NCBI RefSeq assembly: GCF_900099975.1
Contig: NZ_FNEI01000011.1
Span: 62,001 to 126,000, forward strand
Direction of reading: 5' to 3'
Source of the DNA: Arthrobacter cupressi
Lineage (GTDB): Bacteria; Actinomycetota; Actinomycetes; Actinomycetales; Micrococcaceae
DNA length: 64,000 bases
The notes beneath the pieces were generated by a model that did no database searches, was not told where the DNA came from, and saw nothing but the letters and a program-made list of their open reading frames with translations. Made by a program: the position numbers and the translations under genes. Shown piece after piece: positions 37,030 to 45,133 of the stretch (the stretch's first letter is position 1; each line of letters begins with the position of its first letter).

Positions 37030-37044
37030 ATGCGCACCCTTTAG
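37030..37044 (+). CDS. Possible four-residue leader peptide (MRTL)
   Basis: ATG CGC ACC CTT TAG is preceded by GGGAGGAGGG, the best Shine-Dalgarno in the area, about four bases upstream. It ends 13 bases before the MFS start, whose own site (AGGA) is weaker. Tiny leader ORFs before drug-efflux genes often control expression by ribosome stalling. That this is one is inference. Confidence 0.35.
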   Translation: MRTL

Positions 37045-37057
37045 CGAACCAGGAAAC

Positions 37058-38539
37058 ATGACCTCCCTGCCTTCCCATAAGGCGGCAGCCTACGGCGCCG
37101 CCGCATCCCCTGAACCCTCCTCGACTGAAGCCACGGGTTCCGCAGTCCCTGCAAAAGCAGCAGTCCCGGCCGACGGCCCCGCCCGCAGCAACGCCCGGCG
37201 TTCCCGGCTGCCCGGCCGCTTCGCCCGGCTCCCGGAACTCGCCGGCCCGGGCTTCCTGCCGATTGCGCTTTTTGCCCGCCTGCCCTTGGCGATGCTCACT
37301 GTCGGCGCCCTGACCCTTGCGACGGCGGTGAGCCATTCCTACGCGATCGGCGGCCTCGCGGCGGGGGCCGTCGGCATTGGCTCCGCCGCCGGCGCTCCGG
37401 TGCTCGGTGCGCTGGCCGACCGTGCCGGGCAGCGCACGGTGCTGCTGTGTGCTGCCGCGGTCAACACCCTGGCCGTCGCCGCACTGATCATCGCCGCCTA
37501 CCTCACGCACGACTTTGCCGCGCCCGCCGGCCCCGCCGCGGTAGTCCTTACCGCCTTCCTCTCCGGCGCCAGTTGCCCCCAGGTCGGACCGATGGCCAGG
37601 GTCCGCTGGATGGCCCTCACCACCCGGGACCTGGCGGCCACGGAGCCGGGCACTGGCCGCAGCCAGGGCAGCATCGCCACCCGGCGGGCCGAGCTCGACA
37701 CCGCGCTGTCCTATGAGGGGACAGCGGACGAATTCACCTTCGTGCTCGGGCCCGCCCTGGTCGGCCTCCTGGCCAGTCTCTTCGCCCCCTGGCTCCCCCT
37801 GGCCTTCGCCGCCCTCCTCACGGCAACCCTCGTTCCCGCCTTCGCGGTGCATCCTTCACAGCTGGCTGTGGTGCCCGCAAAGCGCAAGGCGGGGGCCGGC
37901 GTCGGGCAGCATGCGGATACTAAGCCCGGACGAGGGGCCGGGGCGCTGGCCTGGCTCAAGGTGGCGGTGGCCGTGCTCGCGATGGTCTGCATGGGTACCT
38001 TCTTCGGCTCCCTGCAGAACGCGCTCAGCGCCTTTTCCGCACAGTTCGCCACGGCGGAGATTGCCGGCCTGATGTATGCGGTCATGGGACTCAGCTCTGC
38101 CGTCGCTGCACTGTCGGTCGCCTACTGGCCCCAGCGGTTCGGCCTCGCTGCGCGCTGGACTTCGGCCGCGGCGCTGATGGCCGTGCTCTCGCTCCTGTTG
38201 TTCCTGCCCGCGGGGATCTGGCCGATGGCGGCCGTCCTGCTGGTGGTCGGCATCCCTGTGGGCCCGGTGATGGTCACGGTGTTCAGCATCGGCGGGCTGG
38301 TGGCCCCGGCCGGCCGGATGGCTACGGTCATGACTGCACTGGCGAGCGGGATCGTCGCCGGCACGGCCCTGGGCGCTTTCCTGGGCGGCCAGGCGGCGCA
38401 GAGCCAGGGCTTCGCGGCAGCGTTCCTGGTTTCCCTGGCTTCGGCTGCCGCCCTGGCCGTGCTCGGCGGGCTGGCCGGCGTCCTGCTGCGGCGCGGCAAG
38501 GCGGGCCAGCCCGACGGCGGCCGGAGACCGGGAGCCTAG
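37058..38539 (+). CDS. MFS transporter
   Basis: A 493-aa major facilitator protein with about 12 membrane helices. The loop ADRAGQR between helices 2 and 3 is a short form of the MFS motif A. Residues 1-65 are a disordered Ala/Pro/Arg-rich extension. No close substrate family can be named; an exporter is likely. The stop codon TAG lies in CTAG at 38536-38539, shared with the stop of the convergent AraC gene. A possible leader peptide precedes it. Confidence 0.82.
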   Translation: MTSLPSHKAAAYGAAASPEPSSTEATGSAVPAKAAVPADGPARSNARRSRLPGRFARLPELAGPGFLPIALFARLPLAMLTVGALTLATAVSHSYAIGGLAAGAVGIGSAAGAPVLGALADRAGQRTVLLCAAAVNTLAVAALIIAAYLTHDFAAPAGPAAVVLTAFLSGASCPQVGPMARVRWMALTTRDLAATEPGTGRSQGSIATRRAELDTALSYEGTADEFTFVLGPALVGLLASLFAPWLPLAFAALLTATLVPAFAVHPSQLAVVPAKRKAGAGVGQHADTKPGRGAGALAWLKVAVAVLAMVCMGTFFGSLQNALSAFSAQFATAEIAGLMYAVMGLSSAVAALSVAYWPQRFGLAARWTSAAALMAVLSLLLFLPAGIWPMAAVLLVVGIPVGPVMVTVFSIGGLVAPAGRMATVMTALASGIVAGTALGAFLGGQAAQSQGFAAAFLVSLASAAALAVLGGLAGVLLRRGKAGQPDGGRRPGA

Positions 38540-39495
38540 CCCGCGTTCCGGTACCCGGTGGGGGAATTGCCGAAGGCGGCCCGGAAGATCCTGCTGAAAT
38601 GGGCGGCGTCCGTGAACCCCCAGCGGGCCGCAATGGCGGTGACCGGCCGGTTTGCCAGGACAGGGTCGCGCAGGTCGCGGCGGCACCGCTCCAGGCGCCG
38701 CTGGCGGATCGATGCGGCCACGGTGGTGCCGATTTCCTGGAACAGATCGTGCAGGTGCCGGGTGGAAATATAGTGCGCCGCGGCGATCGAACCGGGACCG
38801 AGGGTGGGGTCCCCGAGGTTGGCTTCGATGTAGTCGTGGATCCGGGCGAGCAGCAGCAGGTGGGGGTCACGGCCCGCATCCACCAACTGGTCAAGTTCGC
38901 CATTGAACAGCGTGGTCACCAGGTCCAGGGCGTTGTGGACCAGTCTCAGTCCGTTGGTTCCGGAGAGCGCTTCGAGGTTGTCGGCCAGCCGGACCAGGAA
39001 CGGGCTGATAAGTTCGCCCAAGCCCTCGTCGCCGGGCATCCGCAGCGCCGTGACGTGCTCCATCGCGCCGGCCGGAAGGTCGAGCTGCTCGTGCGGGAAC
39101 ATCAGCACCAGGCTGCGGAAATCGCCGTCGAAGCGCAGTTCGTAGGGCCGGGAGGTGTCGTAGATGGCGAGGTCACCGGCCGCCAGGACCGCCTCGCGTT
39201 CATCCTGGATGAGCGTTCCCGTTCCGGTGAGCTGGATGCTGAGCTTGAAGTACCGGGTGGCGGACTTGGCGATCAGGGCCGGGGTGCGGACCACCGCGTG
39301 CCGCCCCGCCGTCACCTCCACCACGGAGATGTTGCCCAGGACCCGGGAACGCATCGTTCCATGGAACTCCGCCGCCCCGTTGTCCTTGACCATCAGCGGC
39401 ACAAAGGATTTTGAAATGGCACGGCTCCAGTCCTGGAAACTGTCGGCGACGACGGTCTGCACTGCGGAGGCGCCGGTTTCGGCCACGGCAGTCAT
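38536..39495 (-). CDS. AraC family transcriptional regulator
   Basis: A 319-aa regulator: N-terminal cupin-like ligand-binding domain (about 20-190, AraC-binding-like type) and a C-terminal double helix-turn-helix (about 218-319). The latter has the family end motif WGFTDAAHFSRIFRAAFGNSPTGYR. AAGGAG lies four bases before ATG 39495. A TAGAAT box at 39578-39573 would give a leader of about 75 bases. The ligand and targets are unknown; the convergent MFS gene is one candidate. Confidence 0.9.
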   Translation of the reverse strand: MTAVAETGASAVQTVVADSFQDWSRAISKSFVPLMVKDNGAAEFHGTMRSRVLGNISVVEVTAGRHAVVRTPALIAKSATRYFKLSIQLTGTGTLIQDEREAVLAAGDLAIYDTSRPYELRFDGDFRSLVLMFPHEQLDLPAGAMEHVTALRMPGDEGLGELISPFLVRLADNLEALSGTNGLRLVHNALDLVTTLFNGELDQLVDAGRDPHLLLLARIHDYIEANLGDPTLGPGSIAAAHYISTRHLHDLFQEIGTTVAASIRQRRLERCRRDLRDPVLANRPVTAIAARWGFTDAAHFSRIFRAAFGNSPTGYRNAG

Positions 39496-39572
39496 GGAAC
39501 TCCTTCGAACGGCCCCGATATGCGCCCGCGGCCTCCTGGAACGGGGCCAGCCGGGGTGTGAGCTTGCCCGCA

Positions 39573-39578
39573 ATTCTA
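39573..39578 (-). promoter_or_regulatory. -10 box of the AraC regulator gene
   Basis: TAGAAT on the minus strand, 78 bases before the start, in the gap between the IclR and AraC genes. Confidence 0.4.
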
Positions 39579-39622
39579 CACTTCAGGCCGGGCCGGGTGG
39601 CCTTTCCGGCAGGAGCCGCGGA

Positions 39623-39656
39623 CACCCGGGCACCCGCAGTACGGCGCGCCCGGGTG
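39623..39656 (-). terminator. Terminator-like hairpin after the IclR gene
   Basis: CACCCGGGC (39623-39631) and GCCCGGGTG (39648-39656) are perfect 9-bp arms with a 16-base loop, starting three bases behind the IclR stop. No T-run, so termination is uncertain. Confidence 0.5.
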
Positions 39657-39658
39657 GG

Positions 39659-40396
39659 TCAGGAAAGCTGGCTTTCGATCCGTGCCGCGCTCGCCGCGAG
39701 TGCCTGCCCGACGGCGGCCTCGTCCTGGTCGCGCCGGATGTAGACGACGGCGATCGCGGCCGGCCGTCCGCCCGGGACATGGATGGGCGCGGCCAGGGAC
39801 GAGAGCCCCTCGATCACCTCGTCGTGGCTCGCAGCGTAGCCGAGCTGCCGGGCATCGGCGGCCTCGGGGCGGTAAGGCAGTCCGGGCGCCAGGGCGCCCC
39901 ATTGCTCGGGGCTCATGGTGGATTGGATGGCGATCCCCGGCGCGCCGACATTCGCGGGATGCCGTGTGCCGGGGTGCTGGACCAGTGTTGCGGCCGAATG
40001 GCGCGGTTCCACCGTGACCAGGGTGACGCAGTCCTGGTGGTCCCAGACGGCGACGAACGCCGTCATGTTGTAGGTGTTGGCGAGCTGGGTGAGCTCGGGG
40101 AGCGCCGCCGTTTGCAGGGTGCGGGACACGCCTCGGGCAAGGACGGCCAGGCCGGGCCCCGGCTGAACCCGGCCGGCGTCGTCGCGGACCAGCAGCGAGT
40201 GGTCTTCCAGGGTGCGCAGGATCCGGTACGCCACGGAGCGGTGCACGCCGAGGGCTGCGGCGAGCTCGGCAATCGTAAGGGAACGTTCGGCGGCCGCCAG
40301 GATCTCGAGGGCCTGGATGCCACGGGACAGGGTCTGCGACGGCGACACCGTGCCCTCGGCTTCCTTTCGGCTGCTCGCGGCGTTGGGAGACATCAT
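39659..40396 (-). CDS. IclR family transcriptional regulator
   Basis: A 245-aa regulator with an N-terminal winged helix (about 20-85, LTIAELAAALGVHRSVAYRI) and a C-terminal IclR ligand-binding domain (about 100-245). The start at 40396 lies seven bases after TAGGAT; an upstream ATG at 40405 would precede the transcript start. It is divergent from the MHS transporter gene at 40593, and a palindrome just after that gene's promoter is a plausible operator. The effector is probably an organic or aromatic acid, as for many IclR proteins. Confidence 0.9.
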   Translation of the reverse strand: MMSPNAASSRKEAEGTVSPSQTLSRGIQALEILAAAERSLTIAELAAALGVHRSVAYRILRTLEDHSLLVRDDAGRVQPGPGLAVLARGVSRTLQTAALPELTQLANTYNMTAFVAVWDHQDCVTLVTVEPRHSAATLVQHPGTRHPANVGAPGIAIQSTMSPEQWGALAPGLPYRPEAADARQLGYAASHDEVIEGLSSLAAPIHVPGGRPAAIAVVYIRRDQDEAAVGQALAASAARIESQLS

Positions 40397-40403
40397 GCGT
40401 TCC

Positions 40404-40409
40404 ATCCTA
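40404..40409 (-). promoter_or_regulatory. -10 box of the IclR regulator gene
   Basis: TAGGAT on the minus strand ends seven bases before ATG 40396. Confidence 0.5.
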
Positions 40410-40489
40410 TGGCGGCGCTCCGTGCATTGGCCGTGCGTGGTCCCGCGCCGGGGCGGGCGGGTTTTCCGCGCACCGGGATCCGGGGTGTG

Positions 40490-40543
40490 TTGCAACTCAC
40501 AGGCGGTGTAGTAAGCTATTCCAACTGACCGTTCTGTCGGTAA
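40490..40543 (+). promoter_or_regulatory. Promoter and candidate IclR operator of the MHS transporter gene
   Basis: TTGCAA (40490-40495) and TAAGCT (40512-40517) with a 16-base spacer form a reasonable -35/-10 pair. TGACCG (40526-40531) and CGGTAA (40538-40543) form an inverted repeat with a 6-base centre, matching at five of six positions. It falls at the expected transcript start, where a bound repressor would block transcription. Confidence 0.5.
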
Positions 40544-40592
40544 TTCGAACCGAGCGTCCAGGCCTCCCCGCACCCCCATCATCGGAGTTTCA

Positions 40593-41924
40593 ATGACTGC
40601 AACTTCCTCTGTCGATGCCCCTTCGGGTCCCAGCAGCAAGCGTGAAGAACGCAGGGTGCTTGCCGGAACCCTGGTAGGCACCACGATCGAGTGGTACGAC
40701 TTCTTCATCTTCGCCCAGTTGACGGCCACCCTTCTTGGCCCTCTGTTCCTCACGCCGCTCAACGAGTCCAACCCCGGCCTGGCGCAGATTCTTTCCTTCG
40801 CCACCATCGGCATCAGCTTCCTGTTCCGCCCCCTCGGCGCGTTCGTGGCCGGCCACCTTGGTGACCGCCTGGGCCGCAAGGCGGTGCTGGTCATGACCCT
40901 CGTGCTGATGGGAGCGGCAACGGCGCTCATCGGCCTGCTGCCCAGCTACAGCGCCATCGGCGCGTGGGCGCCGGTGCTGCTCATCGCCCTGCGCGTCATG
41001 CAGGGTTTCTCCGCCGGCGGTGAATGGGGCGGCGCGGCCCTGATGGCCGTGGAGCACGCGCCCATCTCCAAGCGCGGACTTTTCGGCGCCTACCCGCAGA
41101 TCGGCGTGCCCATCGGCATGATCCTCGCCACGGGCCTGCTGACCATGCTCAAGTCGAACATGTCAGACGCGGACTTCACCAACTGGGGCTGGCGCGTGCC
41201 GTTCCTGCTGTCCGTGGTGCTGATCGTGGTGGGCTACATGATCCGCCGCGCCGTCGGCGAAAGCCCGGTATTCAAGGAGATCGCCCAGCGCAAGGCCGAA
41301 AGCCGCGCACCCCTGGGCGAACTGTTCCGCAAGAACTCCAAGGAAGTGGTGCTGGCCGCCCTCATCTTCATCGCCAACAATGCCGCCGGCTACCTGCTGA
41401 TCGCCTTCTTCATCTCCTACGCCAACAAGGCCCTCAAGATGCCGTCCGCGCAGGTGCTGTTGGCCACCACCGTCGCCTCCTTCGGCTGGCTCATCTTCAC
41501 CATGGTGGGCGGCTGGCTTTCGGACAAGATCGGCCGCGTCAAGACCTTCCTGGCCGGTTACGCAATCGTGTTCGCCTGGATGATCCCGCTCTTTGCCCTG
41601 ATCGACACCAAGGACATCTTCCTCTATGGCACCGCGCTCTTTGTGCTCACCATCGGCCTCGGCCTGTCCTACGGCCCCATGTCCGCGATGTACGCCGAGA
41701 TGTTCCCGGCCCAGGTCCGCTACTCCGGCATCTCGATCGGCTACGCGCTGGGCTCCGTCCTTGGCGGCGCCTTCGCCCCCATGATCGCCCAGGCCCTGCT
41801 GGACAACACCAAATGGTCCGGCTCGGTGGGCATTTACATCATGGTGCTGTGCGTGATTTCCGGGGCGGGCGTGGTGCTCGCGAAGGAAACCAAGGGCCGC
41901 CACCTCGGCTTCAGCGCCCACTGA
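40593..41924 (+). CDS. MHS-type MFS transporter (metabolite:H+ symporter)
   Basis: A 443-aa transporter with 12 helices. The family signatures are clear: TIEWYDFFIF in helix 1, GHLGDRLGRKAVL (MFS motif A), and RVMQGFSAGGEWGGAALM. The second half has GWLSDKIGRVKT. Relatives carry shikimate, proline/betaine, alpha-ketoglutarate or aromatic acids, and the divergent IclR gene fits an organic acid. CGGAG lies before ATG 40593, and a strong terminator follows. Confidence 0.92.
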   Translation: MTATSSVDAPSGPSSKREERRVLAGTLVGTTIEWYDFFIFAQLTATLLGPLFLTPLNESNPGLAQILSFATIGISFLFRPLGAFVAGHLGDRLGRKAVLVMTLVLMGAATALIGLLPSYSAIGAWAPVLLIALRVMQGFSAGGEWGGAALMAVEHAPISKRGLFGAYPQIGVPIGMILATGLLTMLKSNMSDADFTNWGWRVPFLLSVVLIVVGYMIRRAVGESPVFKEIAQRKAESRAPLGELFRKNSKEVVLAALIFIANNAAGYLLIAFFISYANKALKMPSAQVLLATTVASFGWLIFTMVGGWLSDKIGRVKTFLAGYAIVFAWMIPLFALIDTKDIFLYGTALFVLTIGLGLSYGPMSAMYAEMFPAQVRYSGISIGYALGSVLGGAFAPMIAQALLDNTKWSGSVGIYIMVLCVISGAGVVLAKETKGRHLGFSAH

Positions 41925-41937
41925 TAGCTATTCCCGG

Positions 41938-41968
41938 AAAGGGTGCGGACCGCCGGTCCGCACCCTTT
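41938..41968. terminator. Intrinsic terminator (MHS transporter / phosphoribosyltransferase)
   Basis: Perfect 14-bp arms 41938-41951 and 41955-41968 with a 3-base loop. A T-rich tail follows on the plus strand, and the arm itself begins AAA for the opposite direction. The flanking genes converge. Confidence 0.92.
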
Positions 41969-41986
41969 TCTTTCGTTCGGCGGAAG

Positions 41987-42640
41987 CTAGCCGGCCTCCC
42001 GGAGGAGCGTGACGGCGTCGTCGTCGCTCAGTTGCTCAAAGTGCTCATAAAACGTACCCACCGCGTGGAACTTTCCCGGGGTGTAGAGGGAGAAGGCGAA
42101 GTCGCAGGCCCTGGCGATCGAGGCCTGCGCCTCAAGCGAAGCCACCGGCACCGCGGCGATGACGGCGGCGGGACCGCCGGCCCGCACCCCCTCGATGGCC
42201 GCGCGCATGGTGGCCCCGGTGGCCAGGCCGTCGTCGATCAGCACCACGGTCTTCCCCGTGACGTCGAAGGCTACCCGCGGATAGCTGTCCACCCGGCGGA
42301 GCAGTTCGGTTCGTTCGCGGGTCTCGACGGCGTCCAGCGACTCGGGGCTGATGCCGTGCCGGAGCATGCGGTCCAGCAAGGGACGGTTGAGCATGCGGAC
42401 GATCCTGCCGTTGGACCAGGACAGGGCACCGAACGCGGTTTCGTCGCGTCCCGGAATGCCGAGCTTGCGCACCAGCACGGCGCCGTAGGGCTGGTAAAGG
42501 GCTGCGGCGGCGGAGGCTGCCACGGGGATGCCGCCCCGGGCCAGGCCAAGGAGGATGGTGTCCGGGCGCTCCCGAAGCTGCGGAAGAGCGGCGGCCAGGC
42601 GGTGCCCGGCCTCCGTGCGGTCCTTGAAGCGCATGCCCAT
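41987..42640 (-). CDS. Phosphoribosyltransferase family protein
   Basis: A 217-aa type I phosphoribosyltransferase-fold protein. The PRPP loop VVLIDDGLATGATM is intact, and LGLARGGIPVA and VRKLGIPG supply the N-terminal family motifs. Proteins of this subgroup often lack a known substrate and may act as lone hydrolases or regulators. AGGGA lies just before ATG 42640; ATG 42634 is also possible. It starts 10 bases after the hydrolase stop, so both are one operon. Confidence 0.87.
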   Translation of the reverse strand: MGMRFKDRTEAGHRLAAALPQLRERPDTILLGLARGGIPVAASAAAALYQPYGAVLVRKLGIPGRDETAFGALSWSNGRIVRMLNRPLLDRMLRHGISPESLDAVETRERTELLRRVDSYPRVAFDVTGKTVVLIDDGLATGATMRAAIEGVRAGGPAAVIAAVPVASLEAQASIARACDFAFSLYTPGKFHAVGTFYEHFEQLSDDDAVTLLREAG

Positions 42641-42650
42641 GGGTCCCTGT

Positions 42651-43481
42651 TCAGACGCCGAGGAAGCCGATGGCGGCGTCCTTGAAGGCGCGGCTGGTGA
42701 CCGCGTTGCTGTGGGTTCGGCCGGGGATAAGCAGCTGTTCGGCCATGCTGCCGGAGCGAGCGGCGATCGCGGCCAGTTCCGGCATGGTGGCGGCGCGCTC
42801 GTCCTTTTCGCCCGCAACCAGCAGCACCGGCATATGCGGCGCGGCCTCGGCGGGGTCGAAAGGTTCGCCCTTGATGGCCTCGATCAGGGACAACAGTGCG
42901 AAGAGATCGTTGCTTGGCAGCAACTGGGCCATCCTGAGCAGCTCCGCGGTCGATTCGTCGGCCACAGGTGTGCCGTCGGCCAGGTGCCGCTGCGCTGCGG
43001 CGAGGTCGAAGGCTGCCAGCGGATCCTCCTTGTTCGGTCCGCCGAGCACCAGGCGGTGGACCAGCTCCGGCTGGGTCGCGCCGAACTCCCAGGCGAGCCG
43101 GGAGCCCAGCGAATAGCCCACCACGTCCAGCCCGCTGGCAGGATCACCGTCGCGCAGCGGGCGGGCGCCGGCGTCGGACACGATCTGCAGGAGGTCCGCC
43201 CGGATCCTGCTGGGGGAGTAGGAATCCAGGTCCTCGGGCGAGCCGCTGCGCCCATGCCCGGGAAGGTCTACCACGATGACCCGGCGCCCGGCCTGCTGCA
43301 GCGCCGCGACCCAGCCGGTGTCGCCCCAGTTGAGCTTGCCGGAGGATGAGAAGCCATGGATCAGCAGCACAGGGCGCAGGCCTGCGTCCTTGCCTTGAGC
43401 GGGTTCATGGACCTCGACGAACAGGCCCGGATCGGTGCCTTCCACGGTGTGGTGGAGTTCTCCTGTGTGCCTGCCCGTCAT
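42651..43481 (-). CDS. Alpha/beta hydrolase
   Basis: A 276-aa alpha/beta hydrolase. The nucleophile is Ser124 in GYSLG, with HGFSSSG as oxyanion loop, Asp227 in GEKDERA and His257 in GRTHSNAV. VDLPGHGRSG is typical of the epoxide-hydrolase/esterase group. GAGG lies about eight bases before ATG 43481. ATG 43496 is an in-frame alternative without a better site. Forms an operon with the phosphoribosyltransferase; the substrate is unknown. Confidence 0.87.
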   Translation of the reverse strand: MTGRHTGELHHTVEGTDPGLFVEVHEPAQGKDAGLRPVLLIHGFSSSGKLNWGDTGWVAALQQAGRRVIVVDLPGHGRSGSPEDLDSYSPSRIRADLLQIVSDAGARPLRDGDPASGLDVVGYSLGSRLAWEFGATQPELVHRLVLGGPNKEDPLAAFDLAAAQRHLADGTPVADESTAELLRMAQLLPSNDLFALLSLIEAIKGEPFDPAEAAPHMPVLLVAGEKDERAATMPELAAIAARSGSMAEQLLIPGRTHSNAVTSRAFKDAAIGFLGV

Positions 43482-43584
43482 GGCCTCAGTCCTCATCAAG
43501 TGCGGCGCCCGGGCAACCCCGGCGCGTCGGTGCGTCTACTGCTCGAACAGTGCCCACGATACTCCGGAAAGGGAGTTCTCCGTG

Positions 43585-44979
43585 TCAGATCGTGCGGCCT
43601 GCTGACCGTGAGGCCTTGACCTTTTCGCCCACCCGGCAGGCTACCGCGATCCCTGCGATCAGCAGGAACGTGGCCACCAGCTGCCCGGCGCTTTCGGGGT
43701 TGGAGAAACCGACCACGAAGACGATGGACAGCAGCACCAGGCCGAAAACGGTCAGTGCCGGGAAGCCCTTCATCCGTAGCGGCAGTTCAGTGCCTTCGCG
43801 GTCGGCCCGGCGGCGCAGGATGAGCTGGGAGACCAAGGCGCTGCCCCAGACCACCAGGCAGGTGGAGCCCACCAGGTTGAGCAGGGCGGGCAGCACCCGG
43901 TCCGGGAAGAGCAGTTCGAGCACCGTGGCGATGAAGCCGAAGGCCACCGACACCCCGACGGCGGCCATCGGCACCTGCTTGCCGCGCAGGCCGGAGAGGA
44001 AAGCCGGAGCTTCGCCGCGCTCGGAGAGGGAGAACACCATGCGCGAGGCGCCGTAGAGGTTCGCGTTCAACGCCGACAGCAGGGCGACGACGGCCACGAG
44101 GGTGATGGCCGTGCCGGCACCCGGAATGCCGGCCATGTCCAGGACGCCGGCGAACGGGGACTTCAGGCCCTCGGAGCCGGCAGGCAGCACAGCCGCGATG
44201 ACGAAAACGGAACCGATGTAGAACACGAGGATGCGCCAAAGCACGGTGCGGATGGCCCGGCCGACGCTGTGCACCGGGTCTTGGGTCTCGGCGGCAGCGA
44301 CGCTCACGATTTCCGTGCCGCCGAAGGCGAAGATGACGACGAACAGGGCGGCGGCGATGCCGCCCCAGCCGGCCGGGGCGAAGTTCCCCGTGAAGTTGCC
44401 AAGGCCCGGCGAAGCGGTGCCGGGGAGCCAGCCGAAGAGCAGCGCCGCACCAATGAGGAGGAAGGCGATGATCGCGGCGACCTTCAGGATGGCGAACCAG
44501 AACTCGAACTCGCCGAAGCTGCGGACCCCCACCAGGTTGATCGCGGTGAAGACCGTCATGAAGACCAGTGCCAGCACCCAGACCGGAACCACTGGCCACA
44601 CGGAGAACAGGAGCCCGGCCGCGCCGAGTGCCTCCGCGGCGATCACCACCACCAGCTGCAGCCACCACAGCCAGCCGACGGTCGAACCGGCCGTCTTGCC
44701 CATGGCCTTTTCGGCGTAGACGGAGAAGGCGCCGCTGTTTGGGTTCGCCGCGGCCATCTCGCCGAGCGCCCACATCACCAGGATGATCAGGGTGCCGGCC
44801 ACAAGGTAGGAGATGAGGACAGCAGGTCCTGCCGCCTGGATCCCGGCACCCGAACCCAGGAACAGCCCGGCGCCGATTGCGCTGCCCAAGCCCATCATGG
44901 TGAGCTGGCGCGGTTTCATCGCATGGCCGAGGCCTGCCGAATGGGTGGATGGGATAGCGCCGGTGGACTTCGTTGTCAT
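43585..44979 (-). CDS. Amino-acid permease (APC superfamily)
   Basis: A 464-aa permease with 12 helices. The helix 1 motif GLGSAIGAGLFLGSG and the following AGPAVLISYL and EMAAANPNSGAF segments place it in the amino-acid transporter family of AroP/GabP/CycA. FAFGGTEIVSVAAAE is the conserved helix 6 region. The exact amino acid cannot be told. It is divergent from the nrtR operon, with 154 bases between the starts including the nrtR palindrome. Confidence 0.9.
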   Translation of the reverse strand: MTTKSTGAIPSTHSAGLGHAMKPRQLTMMGLGSAIGAGLFLGSGAGIQAAGPAVLISYLVAGTLIILVMWALGEMAAANPNSGAFSVYAEKAMGKTAGSTVGWLWWLQLVVVIAAEALGAAGLLFSVWPVVPVWVLALVFMTVFTAINLVGVRSFGEFEFWFAILKVAAIIAFLLIGAALLFGWLPGTASPGLGNFTGNFAPAGWGGIAAALFVVIFAFGGTEIVSVAAAETQDPVHSVGRAIRTVLWRILVFYIGSVFVIAAVLPAGSEGLKSPFAGVLDMAGIPGAGTAITLVAVVALLSALNANLYGASRMVFSLSERGEAPAFLSGLRGKQVPMAAVGVSVAFGFIATVLELLFPDRVLPALLNLVGSTCLVVWGSALVSQLILRRRADREGTELPLRMKGFPALTVFGLVLLSIVFVVGFSNPESAGQLVATFLLIAGIAVACRVGEKVKASRSAGRTI

Positions 44980-45092
44980 TCGTGGTGGCCTTAGTTTCCT
45001 CGGATCGTGTGCTGGCCCGCATGGGACCCGTCGAATTTTACAGCGTTATGCAGCGTAGCTCACATTTGGCAACCGGCAGGCCGGGCCCTACC

Positions 45093-45123
45093 ATTAGTTA
45101 AAGTCATTTTGACCATAACTAAT
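45093..45123 (+). promoter_or_regulatory. 31-bp palindrome upstream of nrtR (candidate NrtR operator)
   Basis: Symmetric around 45108. Outer arms ATTAGTTA (45093-45100) and TAACTAAT (45116-45123) are perfect, and the inner core GTCA-TTT-TGAC is perfect; only two pairs between them mismatch. It ends 10 bases before the first possible nrtR start. NrtR-type regulators bind palindromes in front of NAD genes and usually their own gene. Confidence 0.75.
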
Positions 45124-45133
45124 CCGCCCTCCG

